42,739 nt of DNA from Mediterraneibacter catenae (GCF_008691045.1 NZ_VMSO01000022.1:1-42739), one strand, 5' to 3'. Positions 21,891 to 31,409 are shown, numbered from the stretch's first letter. Program-made: numbers and translations. Notes: generated by a model from the letters alone, not told the origin.

Positions 21891-24425
21891 TTATTGTATT
21901 ACCTCTTTATAAGAAGCGTGCTTCCTGAGTGCTTCTGTCATCTTTGCCATCTCACTCAGGTCACCGATCAGAATCACACCGGAGAGCCGGTTGTTCAGGA
22001 AATAATATTTCCGATACTGTCCTTTCCCCATATCGCGATACTCAACTGTCTTGTACAGCAGATTTGGATTTTTGCCATTATCTCCTGCTGCGAACAGCGC
22101 CGTATTCATTCCGTGGAATGTCAGCGCAGCCTCAACCGGCTCATATTCCAGCTCCTCGCCTGCAGCATTCGCCCCGGCGATCCTCCCCTGCTCCACAGCC
22201 TCAGGCCAGATTGCATAATTCACGCCTTCATATTCGGCACAGTCGCCGCATGCATAGACACCCGGCACATTTGTCTCCATATGGCTGTCTGTCTTTACTG
22301 CACGTCCGATCTGCAGTCCCATCTCCTGCGCCAGATCGGTTTTCGCCCTGACGCCTGCAGATACGATGACCAGTTCTGCCGGCACAGTTTCGCCTCCGGC
22401 CAGACGAACGCCGCTCACATGTTCTTCCCCTTCGATTGCTGCCACAGAAACCCCTGTACGGATCGATATATCATGTTTCGCCGCAATCTCTTTTAATATT
22501 TCAGCGGAGCCATTGTCAAGCTGCCGTCCCATAAGGACCGGAGCCACCTCAATCACAGTCACGGAAAGCCCGGCCTTCTTAAGTTCCCAGGCCGCCTCAA
22601 GCCCCAGGACACCGCCTCCTATCACAACAGCATTAGCAGCTTTCTCCATGAGGCGCTCTACCTTTTCCACATCGCTCAGTCTGCGGATAGCTACTACTTC
22701 CGGAAGTCCGTGTCCCTCCATCGGCGGTATGAAGCACTCGCTTCCAAGTGCATATATAAGCCGGGTGAAACGGATCTTTTCCCCGCTGTCCAAACGGACT
22801 TCTTTTTCATCCATATCAACAGATACCACCTGTTTGCCAAGCATCTGGTAGACATGGTTCTCCTCATACCAGCCGGCCCCTTCTATGGCGATCTGATCCG
22901 CGTTCAGGCCGGCAACGATAGATTTCGTCAGCATCGGCCGGTTATAGGACGGATACGGTTCGTTGGAGATCATCACGATCGATCCGGTCTTATCGCGCTC
23001 CCGGATTGCTTTCGCCGCATTGAAGCCTGCTGCCCCGTTTCCTAGTATTACATAATATTCCTGAGTATCATTCACAAAGCCCGTCTCTTCTATATCGGCT
23101 GGAACAAAGTTCTCTTTGCCCACGCCGCACACCGGACAAATTTCCAGCGATGAATCGAATATCTCCCCGCAGACTAGACATTTTACCAGACTTCTCGCGC
23201 CCTTTTTCTTCGGTTTCACAGGCTCCTTGTTCTGCACGACACATCCGAACTGATATCCATACTCATAAGCGCTCACCAGATCTGCCTCAGACGGTTTAAA
23301 ACGCACGCGGAAGCCTTCAGAGACTTTCATCTTAAGCTGTTTTAATCTCTCCGTGATGTTCGGCACACCCTCTCCGCTCCATCCATAGCTTCCGAACGCT
23401 CCTGCATATTTTCCGCCGTGAGTCGCCGGGAACATACCGAGCGTCAGATCCCATATCGGTTTTAACGCCTCTCCCACGATCGTCGGCGTTCCGAGCAGGA
23501 TACCGTCTGCAAACAGGAGTTCTTCATTCACCTTCGCCGCATCCGCTTCTACCATATCATAAGAACGGACATCAATATCTCCGCTGTCACGCACACCCTC
23601 GGCAATTTTCTCCGCCAGAGATTTCGTATACCCATACGCACTTACATAGGGAATAATGACCGTCTTCTTCGGATTCGGATTCACAACAGTCGACCACTCT
23701 CTGTACTGCTTCATCACTGCCTTAATACGGTCGCCCACGAGCACAGGGCCATGCCCCGTACAGATCATGGATATATCCATATCCTCTACCCTGTCAAGGG
23801 CTTTGAGCATAAAAGGCTTAAACGGCCCGATAATGCAGTCATAATAATATTTAAGCGCCTTCTGGTAATCTTCTTCATTTTTGATCGCCGTGGATACCAC
23901 CTCAGGCAGACAGTAATGGGACCCGAACGAATCGCAGGTAACCAGTATCTGTTCTTCCTCTATAAATGTGTACATCGTATCCGGCCAGTGAAGATTCGGC
24001 ACAAACATAAACTTCAGTGTCCGGTTTCCGATCACCATTTTCTCTCCGTCTCTTGCAGGAATCCCGACAAAATCTCGGTTCACAATTTCCTTGAGAAAGC
24101 CCAGCGCGCATCCGGTTGCTATGATTTTCATCTGCGGGCTGTAATCAAGGAGCCTCTCCACGCTTCCTGCATGGTCCGGTTCCGTGTGGCTCACGACGAG
24201 ATAATCTATTTTGTGTACATCGATCACTTCCTGCAGTTTTTCACGATACTCATCGAAAAACTTTGCCTTTGCCGTCTCAAAAAGGACTGTCTTGTCTCCG
24301 GCTTTCATCACATAGGAGTTATACGTCGTTCCGAACTCCGTGTACATGATAATGTCAAAAACCCTAAGCTGGTCATCAATAATACCCGTCCAGTAAAAAT
24401 CATCTCTCAGTCTGATACTTTTCAT
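21891..24425 (-). CDS. Class F flavodiiron protein (flavodiiron-rubredoxin-NADH oxidoreductase fusion)
   Basis: Residues 1-250 are the metallo-beta-lactamase-like diiron domain, with the HTEPDH ligand motif at 80-85. Residues 255-400 form a flavodoxin (FMN) domain. Residues 413-445 are a short-spaced rubredoxin: CLVC, ten residues, CPVC. Residues 455-844 are an FAD/NAD(P)H oxidoreductase with GNGAAG and GGGVLG dinucleotide motifs and GVYACGDCAEY. One chain thus carries electrons from NADH to the diiron centre and reduces O2 to water in an anaerobe. GGAGG precedes the ATG. It lies downstream of rpiB, cmpB-like and nth genes, all leftward. Confidence 0.93.
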   Translation of the reverse strand: MKSIRLRDDFYWTGIIDDQLRVFDIIMYTEFGTTYNSYVMKAGDKTVLFETAKAKFFDEYREKLQEVIDVHKIDYLVVSHTEPDHAGSVERLLDYSPQMKIIATGCALGFLKEIVNRDFVGIPARDGEKMVIGNRTLKFMFVPNLHWPDTMYTFIEEEQILVTCDSFGSHYCLPEVVSTAIKNEEDYQKALKYYYDCIIGPFKPFMLKALDRVEDMDISMICTGHGPVLVGDRIKAVMKQYREWSTVVNPNPKKTVIIPYVSAYGYTKSLAEKIAEGVRDSGDIDVRSYDMVEADAAKVNEELLFADGILLGTPTIVGEALKPIWDLTLGMFPATHGGKYAGAFGSYGWSGEGVPNITERLKQLKMKVSEGFRVRFKPSEADLVSAYEYGYQFGCVVQNKEPVKPKKKGARSLVKCLVCGEIFDSSLEICPVCGVGKENFVPADIEETGFVNDTQEYYVILGNGAAGFNAAKAIRERDKTGSIVMISNEPYPSYNRPMLTKSIVAGLNADQIAIEGAGWYEENHVYQMLGKQVVSVDMDEKEVRLDSGEKIRFTRLIYALGSECFIPPMEGHGLPEVVAIRRLSDVEKVERLMEKAANAVVIGGGVLGLEAAWELKKAGLSVTVIEVAPVLMGRQLDNGSAEILKEIAAKHDISIRTGVSVAAIEGEEHVSGVRLAGGETVPAELVIVSAGVRAKTDLAQEMGLQIGRAVKTDSHMETNVPGVYACGDCAEYEGVNYAIWPEAVEQGRIAGANAAGEELEYEPVEAALTFHGMNTALFAAGDNGKNPNLLYKTVEYRDMGKGQYRKYYFLNNRLSGVILIGDLSEMAKMTEALRKHASYKEVIQ

Positions 24426-24479
24426 GTCTGCCTCCTTTTCTTTTTCTTATTTTGAAAATATTTATAGTTTTTTATTCGG

Positions 24480-25115
24480 TTACACGCCGACCTTTTTACA
24501 TATATCTGCAAGGCAGCACTTATCGCAGTACGGCCTGGTACGCGCGGTGCATACATCTCTTCCATGGTAAACGAGCCTGTGGCAGAAATCGCTTCCCTCC
24601 TCAGGCGGAATGATCTTCCAGAGAGCCATCTCCACTTTCTTCGGCTCTTTTATGCCGTCCACAAGACCGATCCGGTTGACAAGGCGGATACAGTGCGTAT
24701 CCGTCACGATCGCCGGTTTGCCGAATACATCGCCCATGATCAGATTCGCGCTCTTCCTTCCGACGCCGGGCAGTTTCAGCAGTGCATCAAAATCGTCCGG
24801 GACCTTTCCGTCGTACTCATCCCGTATCATTTTCATACAGGCGCTGATATCCCTCGCCTTGCTCTTTCCGAGCCCGCAGGGACGTACAATCTCCTCTATG
24901 TCGTTCACATCAGCATCTGCCAGCGCATTGACATCAGGGTATTTTTCGTACAGCCCCTCTACAACCACATTGACCCGGGCATCTGTGCACTGGGCCGCAA
25001 GCCGTACGCTGACCAGGAGCTTCCACGCCTGATCATAGTCCAGCGTACAGCCGGCATCCGGATATTCCTTTTTCAGTCGTTCGATCACTTCTAATGCACG
25101 CTGCTTCTTTGTCAT
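24480..25115 (-). CDS. nth: Endonuclease III (DNA glycosylase/AP lyase)
   Basis: The 211-residue product has the helix-hairpin-helix LPGVGRKSANLI with the catalytic Lys, and the catalytic Asp in VTDTHCIRL. It ends with a [4Fe-4S] cluster motif CTARTRPYCDKCCLADIC. The first cysteine spacing is C-x7-C instead of the common C-x6-C. It removes oxidised pyrimidines in base-excision repair. It lies 38 bases after the CmpB-like gene and 54 before the flavodiiron gene, so it is part of a leftward cluster. Confidence 0.95.
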   Translation of the reverse strand: MTKKQRALEVIERLKKEYPDAGCTLDYDQAWKLLVSVRLAAQCTDARVNVVVEGLYEKYPDVNALADADVNDIEEIVRPCGLGKSKARDISACMKMIRDEYDGKVPDDFDALLKLPGVGRKSANLIMGDVFGKPAIVTDTHCIRLVNRIGLVDGIKEPKKVEMALWKIIPPEEGSDFCHRLVYHGRDVCTARTRPYCDKCCLADICKKVGV

Positions 25116-25153
25116 TTATCTCGTTCCTTTCTCTCCGTCTTCCTCTTTACTGA

Positions 25154-26155
25154 TTATTTTAAATTATCCAGTGATTTTTTGAGTTCCTCGAGAATATCGG
25201 CGAACTTTCCTGATGCCGCTGTCGGATTTCTCTTGAGCTGGCTCGCAATATGCAGATAACTTCTGTCTGTACGCGAACTCATCCTGTGAAATTCTGCCGC
25301 AATAGTCTTCTTAAGCTCCGCAAGTTCCTCACGCCTTTTCTCTCCGATCAGTGAATCTGCTTTTGCGGGAAGTTCCTCTTTCACAAGAGATTCCACCCGT
25401 TCTGCCAGTTCTTCAAGCTGAAGCTGTCTCTGTGCCCGCTTCATATCAATCCACTCCAGATATGCTGCCTTTCGGGAACGGCTCTTCTCTGCCGCTTCTT
25501 CCGCACGCGCTCTGTACTCCTCCATGAGCTTTTCGGAGCGCATCTTGTAATCTGCTATAAGTTCGTCGGATGCTGTTTTAAGTTTCTCCTGCATCTTCTT
25601 TATCTGCTCTTTGCTCTCTTCAAGCTGTACGAGAACACGCTTCAGGTCCATAGCCTCGTTGAACGACTGCGTCAGATCAACGGACATGATCACGGTCAGC
25701 ACCAGAGCTGCACAGTCTGTAACGAATATCGGAATGTCCAGCACTGCCCGCTCGACGGGCACATGTATGACACGCACGAGAAGCACGGAAAAAACGCCCC
25801 AGCAAAGAGATGAGCTCACACAGATGTACCCGTTCAAATTCAGCTTCTGCCTGCTGTAATCCCAGTATCTGACGTGAAAAAGCCGCTCCATAACCGCACC
25901 CGTGATATACTCCAGCACTGTCGCGGCGATCATTCCGAATAGGAAGATAAGCCAGGGATTCTCGCGCACGCCGATCGTACTGATCAGGATCACGAGAGCC
26001 CCAGAGCCGTAAATCGGAAGCATGGGGCCATGAAGAAATCCCCGGTTTACCCAGTGACGTTTCCTGACTGATACATAGCAGCTCTCCCAGATCCAGCCGA
26101 TAAAGCTGTAGACAAAGAAGAACAGCAGCCATTGAGTGAGATGATAAGTCTGCAT
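25154..26155 (-). CDS. CmpB-type putative ABC transporter permease with coiled coil
   Basis: The first ~170 residues hold four to five membrane segments with the family pattern: FFVYSFIGWIWESCYVS, then WVNRGFLHGPMLPIYGSGAL and EYITGAVMERLF. After about residue 175 the chain is a long charged coiled coil (EESKEQIKKMQEKLKTASDE and on) reaching the C-terminus. The family is annotated as putative ABC transporter permease (ABC_trans_CmpB), but no ATPase partner is adjacent and the function is not known. AAGGAG precedes the ATG. It follows rpiB by 13 bases. Confidence 0.8.
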   Translation of the reverse strand: MQTYHLTQWLLFFFVYSFIGWIWESCYVSVRKRHWVNRGFLHGPMLPIYGSGALVILISTIGVRENPWLIFLFGMIAATVLEYITGAVMERLFHVRYWDYSRQKLNLNGYICVSSSLCWGVFSVLLVRVIHVPVERAVLDIPIFVTDCAALVLTVIMSVDLTQSFNEAMDLKRVLVQLEESKEQIKKMQEKLKTASDELIADYKMRSEKLMEEYRARAEEAAEKSRSRKAAYLEWIDMKRAQRQLQLEELAERVESLVKEELPAKADSLIGEKRREELAELKKTIAAEFHRMSSRTDRSYLHIASQLKRNPTAASGKFADILEELKKSLDNLK

Positions 26156-26168
26156 CGCCGCTCCTTCT

Positions 26169-26615
26169 CTATTGTTCCTTCTCTTCGATTGCTGTTATCA
26201 TATCTACCCGTCTCTGATGGCGGCCTCCTTCAAACTCTGTATTCAGCCATGTATCCACCATCATCTTCGCCAGTTCTCCTCCTACGACTCTGGCGCCGAA
26301 TGCAAGGATGTTACAGTCATTATGTGCTCTTGCCATTTTTGCCGTAAATGGTTCGCTGCACACAGCCGCGCGGATTCCTTTCACTTTATTTGCCGCAAGT
26401 GAAATCCCGAGTCCGGTACCGCAGATCAGGATTCCCTGATCCACCTCGCCTGCTGCCACAGCCCTTGCCACGAGTTCCCCATAAACCGGATAATCGCAGC
26501 TCTCTGCCGAGTTTGTACCATAATCAACTACCTCATGGCCCTTCTCTTTCAGAAATTCTATAATCTCCGCCTTAAGCTCCAGAGCCGAGTGATCATTTCC
26601 AATACCTATCTTCAT
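26169..26615 (-). CDS. rpiB: Ribose-5-phosphate isomerase B
   Basis: The 148 residues have the RpiB/LacAB fold signatures: IGNDHSALELK at the start, ILICGTGLGISLAANK with the catalytic Cys, AVCSEPFTAKMARAHNDCNIL, and the GGRHQRRVDMI end. It interconverts ribulose-5-phosphate and ribose-5-phosphate in the pentose phosphate pathway. It is probably the first gene of a leftward cluster with the CmpB-like, nth and flavodiiron genes. A weak promoter TTGTTA-N16-TATACA lies at 26661-26688. Confidence 0.95.
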   Translation of the reverse strand: MKIGIGNDHSALELKAEIIEFLKEKGHEVVDYGTNSAESCDYPVYGELVARAVAAGEVDQGILICGTGLGISLAANKVKGIRAAVCSEPFTAKMARAHNDCNILAFGARVVGGELAKMMVDTWLNTEFEGGRHQRRVDMITAIEEKEQ

Positions 26616-26711
26616 AATATTTCCCTCTTTCCGACAGTGCTGTTATTCAGAAACACTGTCTGTATATTCTACCTGTTAATCATAACAAATTCATATCATA
26701 AGAGCAAGAAA

Positions 26712-26740
26712 AGCCGGAGAAAAGACTCTCCGGCTTCTTT
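26712..26740 (-). terminator. Terminator of the DnaJ-family gene
   Basis: AGCCGGAGA (26712-26720) pairs perfectly with TCTCCGGCT (26727-26735). On the minus strand T-rich sequence follows. It lies just past the stop codon of the DnaJ homologue. Confidence 0.75.
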
Positions 26741-26741
26741 A

Positions 26742-27716
26742 TTATGCTGTCTTTGCCTTGCCTGCGCAGACCGCCTCAAACTCTCTTAACTTCTGTCTTG
26801 CCTCCGGGCTCAGACGCTGCGGCACATCGACCTCTACTGTCACGTACTGATCACCGTGCACCGACGGATCGCTCATTGACACAATTCCTTTGCCCCTCAG
26901 GCGGATCTTCGATCCTGACTGGGTTCCTTCTCTTATCTTGCAGAGCACGTTGCCGTACAATGTCTGAACGACTGCCTCGCCACCCAGCGCGGCTGTTGCA
27001 AAAGGAATCCGTACAGTAGTATATACATCCATACCTTTCCTCTCATATCCCGGTTTGCCTGCCACTGTCACTTTCAGCAGAAGATCACCTGCTGCTCCGC
27101 CGTTTGCTCCCGGCATGCCCTTTCCTTTCAGGCGGATTGATTTGCCGGTATCGATTCCTGCCGGAATATGCACCTGAAGAGACTGGATGCTGCCGCTTAG
27201 ACCGGACGGATCCTGCAGCCGGATCACCTTGTCGCAGCCAAACGCCGCCTCATCAAATCCCACAGTCACTTCTGCCCTCACATCACTGCCTTTCTGCTGA
27301 AATCCGCCATATGATGTGCGGCTTTTGCCTCCGGCTCCGCGATGGAAAATATCTCCGAAAATGTCCCCGAAAATATCATCCATACTGCCGCCTTCAAAGT
27401 GATACTCCTGATATCCGCCCTGCGGACCGCCATACGTTCTCCAGAAACCTCCTGTGCCTCCGGATCCCGCATCCGCACCTGCAGATTGGTCAAACGCAGC
27501 ATGACCGAACTGATCATACATTTTCCTTTTTTCTTTATCACTCAGTATGGTATACGCTTCTGTAACTTCTTTAAATTTCTGTTCTGCATTCGCATCGCCC
27601 GCATTTGTATCCGGGTGATATTTTTTTGCAAGTTTTCGATAAGCTTTTTTTATCTGTGCTTCGTCTGCATTTCTGCTGACTCCCAGCACTTCATAGTAAT
27701 CTCGTTTCGCTGACAT
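26742..27716 (-). CDS. Class II DnaJ family chaperone (CbpA-like)
   Basis: Residues 5-70 form a J domain with HPD in [12 protein letters not shown] Gly-rich linker follows, then the C-terminal substrate-binding region with [19 protein letters not shown]. The four CxxCxGxG zinc repeats of class I DnaJ are absent, so this is a class II co-chaperone that stimulates a DnaK ATPase. The ATG at 27716 has GGGAGGG eight bases upstream; the GTG three codons earlier is less likely. It has a consensus-like promoter and a hairpin in the leader. Confidence 0.9.
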   Translation of the reverse strand: MSAKRDYYEVLGVSRNADEAQIKKAYRKLAKKYHPDTNAGDANAEQKFKEVTEAYTILSDKEKRKMYDQFGHAAFDQSAGADAGSGGTGGFWRTYGGPQGGYQEYHFEGGSMDDIFGDIFGDIFHRGAGGKSRTSYGGFQQKGSDVRAEVTVGFDEAAFGCDKVIRLQDPSGLSGSIQSLQVHIPAGIDTGKSIRLKGKGMPGANGGAAGDLLLKVTVAGKPGYERKGMDVYTTVRIPFATAALGGEAVVQTLYGNVLCKIREGTQSGSKIRLRGKGIVSMSDPSVHGDQYVTVEVDVPQRLSPEARQKLREFEAVCAGKAKTA

Positions 27717-27764
27717 TGTAACCACCCTCCCGCATGAATCGCTGCCAATCTCTATACTAAGATC

Positions 27765-27790
27765 ATCCGCATAGAAAATACTATGCGGAT
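27765..27790 (-). promoter_or_regulatory. Perfect 10-bp hairpin in the DnaJ-family leader
   Basis: ATCCGCATAG (27765-27774) and CTATGCGGAT (27781-27790) pair around AAAATA. It lies between promoter and start codon and has no T run in the leftward direction. It could be an RNA stability or attenuation element, or a repressor dyad. It also lies downstream of tex and might end that transcript. Confidence 0.5.
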
Positions 27791-27820
27791 ATAGATATTA
27801 ACTCATATTGTTCTATTTGT

Positions 27821-27849
27821 AATATAACAGCCATTTCAAGAAATGTCAA
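27821..27849 (-). promoter_or_regulatory. Promoter of the DnaJ-family gene
   Basis: On the minus strand TTGACA (27844-27849), 17 bases, TATATT (27821-27826). No CIRCE element is seen. Confidence 0.75.
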
Positions 27850-27858
27850 GAGATTGAT

Positions 27859-30009
27859 TCAGATTCCGCGCATCGTAAGCTGGATCCGCTTCTTTTTGAG
27901 GTCAACGCTCATGACCTTGACATCTACAATGTCTCCGACACTTACGGCCTCCAGGGGATGTTTGATATACCGGTCTGTGATCTGCGAAATATGTACAAGT
28001 CCGTCCTGATGGACACCAATATCTACAAATACTCCGAAATCAATTACATTTCTTACCGTCCCTTTGAGCACCATGCCTTCTTTCAGATCCTTCATCTCAA
28101 GTACATCAGTGCGCAGGATCGGTTTCGGCATCTCGTCTCGGGGATCTCTCGCCGGTTTCTCAAGTTCCTTGACGATATCCCTCAATGTGATCTCACCAAT
28201 CCCCAGCTCTTCTGCCAGCTTTCCGTAATCTTTGATCGTAAGAGACAGTCCGGTCAGATGGTGCCCTGTGATATCTTCCGGAGCGAAGCCCTGCTTCTTC
28301 AGCAGCTTCTCGGCAGCATCATATGACTCCGGATGTACACCAGTCGCATCAAGCGGGTTCTTCCCGCCCTGTATTCTCATAAAGCCGGCGCACTGCTCGT
28401 ACGCTTTCGGTCCCAGCTTAGGCACTTTCAGAAGCTCTTTTCTGTCTGTAAAGCGCCCGTTCTCCTCACGATATGAGACAATATTTTTTGCGATCGTGCT
28501 GCTGATTCCTGATATGTAGGAAAGCAGAGGTGCAGATGCGGTATTCAGGTCTACTCCCACTTTATTTACACAGTCCTCTACCACGCCGCTCAGTGACTCA
28601 CCAAGTTTTTTCTGATTCATGTCGTGCTGATACTGGCCTACCCCGATTGATTTCGGATCAATCTTCACCAGCTCCGCCAGCGGGTCCTGCAGCCGTCTTG
28701 CGATAGAAGCGGCGCTCCTCTGCCCGACATCAAAGTTAGGGAATTCCTCACTCGCCAGTTTGCTGGCAGAATAAACAGACGCTCCCGCCTCGTTTACGAT
28801 CACATACTGCACCTGTTCCGGAATCTCTTTTAACAATTCGACAATGAACTGCTCTGACTCTCTTGATGCTGTTCCGTTTCCCAGAGAGATAAGCGAAATA
28901 TGATACTTCGGAATGATTTTCTTTAATAAGTCTTTGCTCGCCTTGATCTTCTGAGGAGTCGTCGGTGCTGTCGGATAGATGACTGTCGTGCCGATCACTT
29001 TGCCCGTCGGATCTACCACTGCCAGTTTACAGCCCGTACGGAACGCAGGGTCCCATCCGAGGACGACTTTTCCCGCGATCGGCGGCTGCATGAGAAGCTG
29101 GTGAAGGTTCTTGCCAAACACTTCGATCGCGCCGTCTTCCGCTTTCTCCGTCAGCTCATTACGGATCTCCCTCTCAATCGCCGGAGCAATCAGCCGATGA
29201 TAGCTGTCCTCCACTGTGTCCTTTAATACCGGAGCAGTATACGGATTGTCCCTGCGTATGGTTTTCTTCTCCAGATACCGCAGAATATCCTCCTCCGGTG
29301 CTTCAACCTTCACCGTCAGGAACTTTTCTTTCTCGCCACGGTTCAAGGCAAGTATCCTGTGTCCCGCCAGTTTCGACACAGGCTCCTCGAACTCATAGTA
29401 CATCTCATACACCGACTCTGCCTCCGGATCTTTTGCCGCAGATATAACTTTGCCCTTTTTTATCGTCGTCTTTCGGATCCAGCTCCGGTAATCTGCATTG
29501 TCAGAGATGGTTTCTGCAATAATATCTTTTGCCCCTGCAATGGCGTCCGCCGCATTTTTGACTCCTTTTTCATCCGAAATATACTGCTGTGCCGTCTCCT
29601 CCAGCGGTTCCTTTGCATTCTGCAGCACGATATAAGCCGCCAGAGGCTCCAGTCCCTTCTCCTTTGCGATCGTGGCACGCGTTCTCCTTTTCGGGCGGTA
29701 CGGACGGTACAGATCCTCCACCGTCACCTGTGTCTCCGCCGCCAGGATCTGCTGCTTCAGCTCTTCCGTCAGCTTTCCCTGCTCCTCAATACTGGAGATA
29801 ACCTGCTCCTTCTTCTCTTCAAGATTACGGAGGTACACCAGACGCTCATAGAGCTTTCTGAGCTGCTCGTCATTCAGCGAACCGGTAACCTCTTTTCTGT
29901 ATCTCGAAATAAAAGGAATCGTGTTCCCTTCATCGATCAGTTTTACAGCAGCGTCAATCTGCCAGCGCTTTACTGCTAATTCTTCTGTCAGTTTCTGATT
30001 AATATCCAT
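27859..30009 (-). CDS. tex: Tex family RNA-binding transcription accessory protein
   Basis: The 716 residues have the Tex layout. An N-terminal helical region (KRWQIDAAVKLIDEGNTIPF, then ISRYRKEVTGSLNDEQLR) comes first. A YqgF-like RNase H fold with GWDPAFRTGCKLAVVD follows, then helix-hairpin-helix repeats (LLSYISGISSTIAKNIVSYR). A C-terminal S1 domain (GMVLKGTVRNVIDFGVFVDI) ends the chain. It binds nucleic acid and influences transcription. The start at 30009 has GAGAGG upstream and matches the usual N-terminus; the longer GTG form at 30039 lacks a site. Confidence 0.95.
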   Translation of the reverse strand: MDINQKLTEELAVKRWQIDAAVKLIDEGNTIPFISRYRKEVTGSLNDEQLRKLYERLVYLRNLEEKKEQVISSIEEQGKLTEELKQQILAAETQVTVEDLYRPYRPKRRTRATIAKEKGLEPLAAYIVLQNAKEPLEETAQQYISDEKGVKNAADAIAGAKDIIAETISDNADYRSWIRKTTIKKGKVISAAKDPEAESVYEMYYEFEEPVSKLAGHRILALNRGEKEKFLTVKVEAPEEDILRYLEKKTIRRDNPYTAPVLKDTVEDSYHRLIAPAIEREIRNELTEKAEDGAIEVFGKNLHQLLMQPPIAGKVVLGWDPAFRTGCKLAVVDPTGKVIGTTVIYPTAPTTPQKIKASKDLLKKIIPKYHISLISLGNGTASRESEQFIVELLKEIPEQVQYVIVNEAGASVYSASKLASEEFPNFDVGQRSAASIARRLQDPLAELVKIDPKSIGVGQYQHDMNQKKLGESLSGVVEDCVNKVGVDLNTASAPLLSYISGISSTIAKNIVSYREENGRFTDRKELLKVPKLGPKAYEQCAGFMRIQGGKNPLDATGVHPESYDAAEKLLKKQGFAPEDITGHHLTGLSLTIKDYGKLAEELGIGEITLRDIVKELEKPARDPRDEMPKPILRTDVLEMKDLKEGMVLKGTVRNVIDFGVFVDIGVHQDGLVHISQITDRYIKHPLEAVSVGDIVDVKVMSVDLKKKRIQLTMRGI

Positions 30010-30156
30010 ACGTACAGTTGTCCTCTCTGTTGTTTTCACATCTTTTTTATTCTATCATAAAAGCAGTATAAGAATCCAGTAATTTCACCTGCGTGTTGAC
30101 ATCTCCTCCCAGATTCTGCAAAATGTCAGTATCAGTTAAAAGACAGGAGATACATC

Positions 30157-31047
30157 ATGGATCGCAAGATAACTTATCACATTGACGCCGCTTCCGCCGG
30201 CCTGCGCATCGAACAGTATCTGCGCCGCCGCGGCTATTCATACCAGAACCTGACGCAGCTGAAAAAGATGCCCGAGAGCATTCTTGTAAACAGCGTCTGG
30301 TCTTATATGCGCACAACTTTGAAAAATGGTGATATCCTGACCGTACATATTCAGGAAAACGAATCTTCCCCTCATATTCCTCCGGTGAAGCTTCCTCTCG
30401 ACATCATTTACGAGGACGAAGATATAATCGTAGTAAACAAACCTGCGGGTATGCCGATACATCCGTCACTCAATAACTATCGCAATTCTCTCGCTAACGC
30501 TCTCATGTATTACTATCAGGAGCAGGGAGAGCCCTTTATCTTCCGCTGCACGAACCGTCTGGACCGGGACACTTCCGGGCTGACCGTGATCGCAAAGCAT
30601 CTGGTAAGCTCCAGCATTCTCTCAAGTATGGGCGTCCGTCACGAAATTATCCGTGAATATCTCGCGGTCGTCCGCGGTTCCATAAAACCATCGGAAGGAA
30701 CAATAGATGCCCCCATTGGAAGAACCGGGAGTTCTCTGATCGAACGCAGGATAGATTTTGAACACGGCGAGCGCGCCATTACGCACTACCGCGTAATAGA
30801 AGAAAAAAACGGGCACAGCCTCGTCTCCCTTATCCTGGAGACAGGCCGCACCCATCAGATCCGTGTCCATATGAAATATATCGGTCATCCTCTTGTCGGC
30901 GACTATCTGTATAATCCTGACATGAAATTTATCGACAGGCAGGCGCTGCACTCCCACCGCCTCTCTTTTCTCCACCCGGTCACCGCAAAACAAATGGAAT
31001 TCACGGCTCCGCTTCCGGCAGATATGCAGCGTATACTTAACGGGTAA
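30157..31047 (+). CDS. RluA family RNA pseudouridine synthase
   Basis: The 296-residue protein has an N-terminal S4-like domain (about 1-65) and the RluA catalytic motif RLDRDTSGLTVIAKH with its catalytic Asp. EYLAVVRG and ETGRTHQIRVHMKYIGHPLVGD follow. It isomerises uridine to pseudouridine in rRNA or tRNA; the target site cannot be told from sequence. It is divergent from tex, with AGGAG seven bases before the ATG. Confidence 0.93.
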   Translation: MDRKITYHIDAASAGLRIEQYLRRRGYSYQNLTQLKKMPESILVNSVWSYMRTTLKNGDILTVHIQENESSPHIPPVKLPLDIIYEDEDIIVVNKPAGMPIHPSLNNYRNSLANALMYYYQEQGEPFIFRCTNRLDRDTSGLTVIAKHLVSSSILSSMGVRHEIIREYLAVVRGSIKPSEGTIDAPIGRTGSSLIERRIDFEHGERAITHYRVIEEKNGHSLVSLILETGRTHQIRVHMKYIGHPLVGDYLYNPDMKFIDRQALHSHRLSFLHPVTAKQMEFTAPLPADMQRILNG

Positions 31048-31150
31048 CTCTGCCGGCCCGTTTTACACACTCAGCTTTTTCTCCGCCAGCATACCGGACA
31101 CACCGAACACTGCCAGTGCGATAACAATATAAAATATTTTCAAAAAAACA

Positions 31151-31179
31151 TTGACACCAGGCTTAAGATATACTATAAT
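31151..31179 (+). promoter_or_regulatory. Promoter of tRNA-Arg
   Basis: TTGACA (31151-31156), 17 bases, TATAAT (31174-31179): a perfect consensus promoter 35 bases before the tRNA. Confidence 0.9.
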
Positions 31180-31214
31180 CATTTTTGCTGTGAACGAAAC
31201 AGCAAATTTAATAT

Positions 31215-31288
31215 GTGCGATTAGCTCAGCTGGATAGAGCGTCTGGCTACGGACCAGAAGGTCGGGAGTTCGAATCTTCTATCGCACG
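31215..31288 (+). tRNA. tRNA-Arg (anticodon ACG)
   Basis: The cloverleaf has acceptor arms GTGCGAT and ATCGCAC, D-stem GCTC/GAGC, anticodon stem TCTGG/CCAGA with loop CTACGGA, a T-loop TTCGAAT and discriminator G. Anticodon ACG reads CGN arginine codons after A-to-I editing. The CCA end is not encoded. A terminator follows immediately. Confidence 0.95.
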
Positions 31289-31294
31289 TAACAG

Positions 31295-31324
31295 AGAGTG
31301 TTCCTTTATGGAACGCTCTTTTTG
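31295..31324 (+). terminator. Terminator of tRNA-Arg
   Basis: AGAGTGTTCC pairs with GGAACGCTCT around a five-base loop, with five or more T directly after. Confidence 0.85.
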
Positions 31325-31351
31325 TATTTCTAAGTTATCAGCAATAAAGCA

Positions 31352-31374
31352 GGCAGGGTTTCAAAAACCCTGCC
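31352..31374 (-). terminator. Hairpin downstream of trpS
   Basis: GGCAGGGTTT pairs with AACCCTGCC nearly perfectly around a short loop. It lies about 35 bases past the trpS stop codon. The leftward T tract is weak, so it may act with the tRNA terminator as a convergent stop. Confidence 0.55.
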
Positions 31375-31409
31375 CACAACGGTCATATATCCATTTTTAT
31401 ACGTGTTCT

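Noticed and set aside
31063..31182. Small leftward membrane peptide (39 codons, hydrophobic core VIALAVFGVSGML) between the pseudouridine synthase and tRNA-Arg
   Set aside because: No ribosome binding site precedes the ATG, and the frame overlaps the strong tRNA promoter on the other strand. Likely chance or a remnant.
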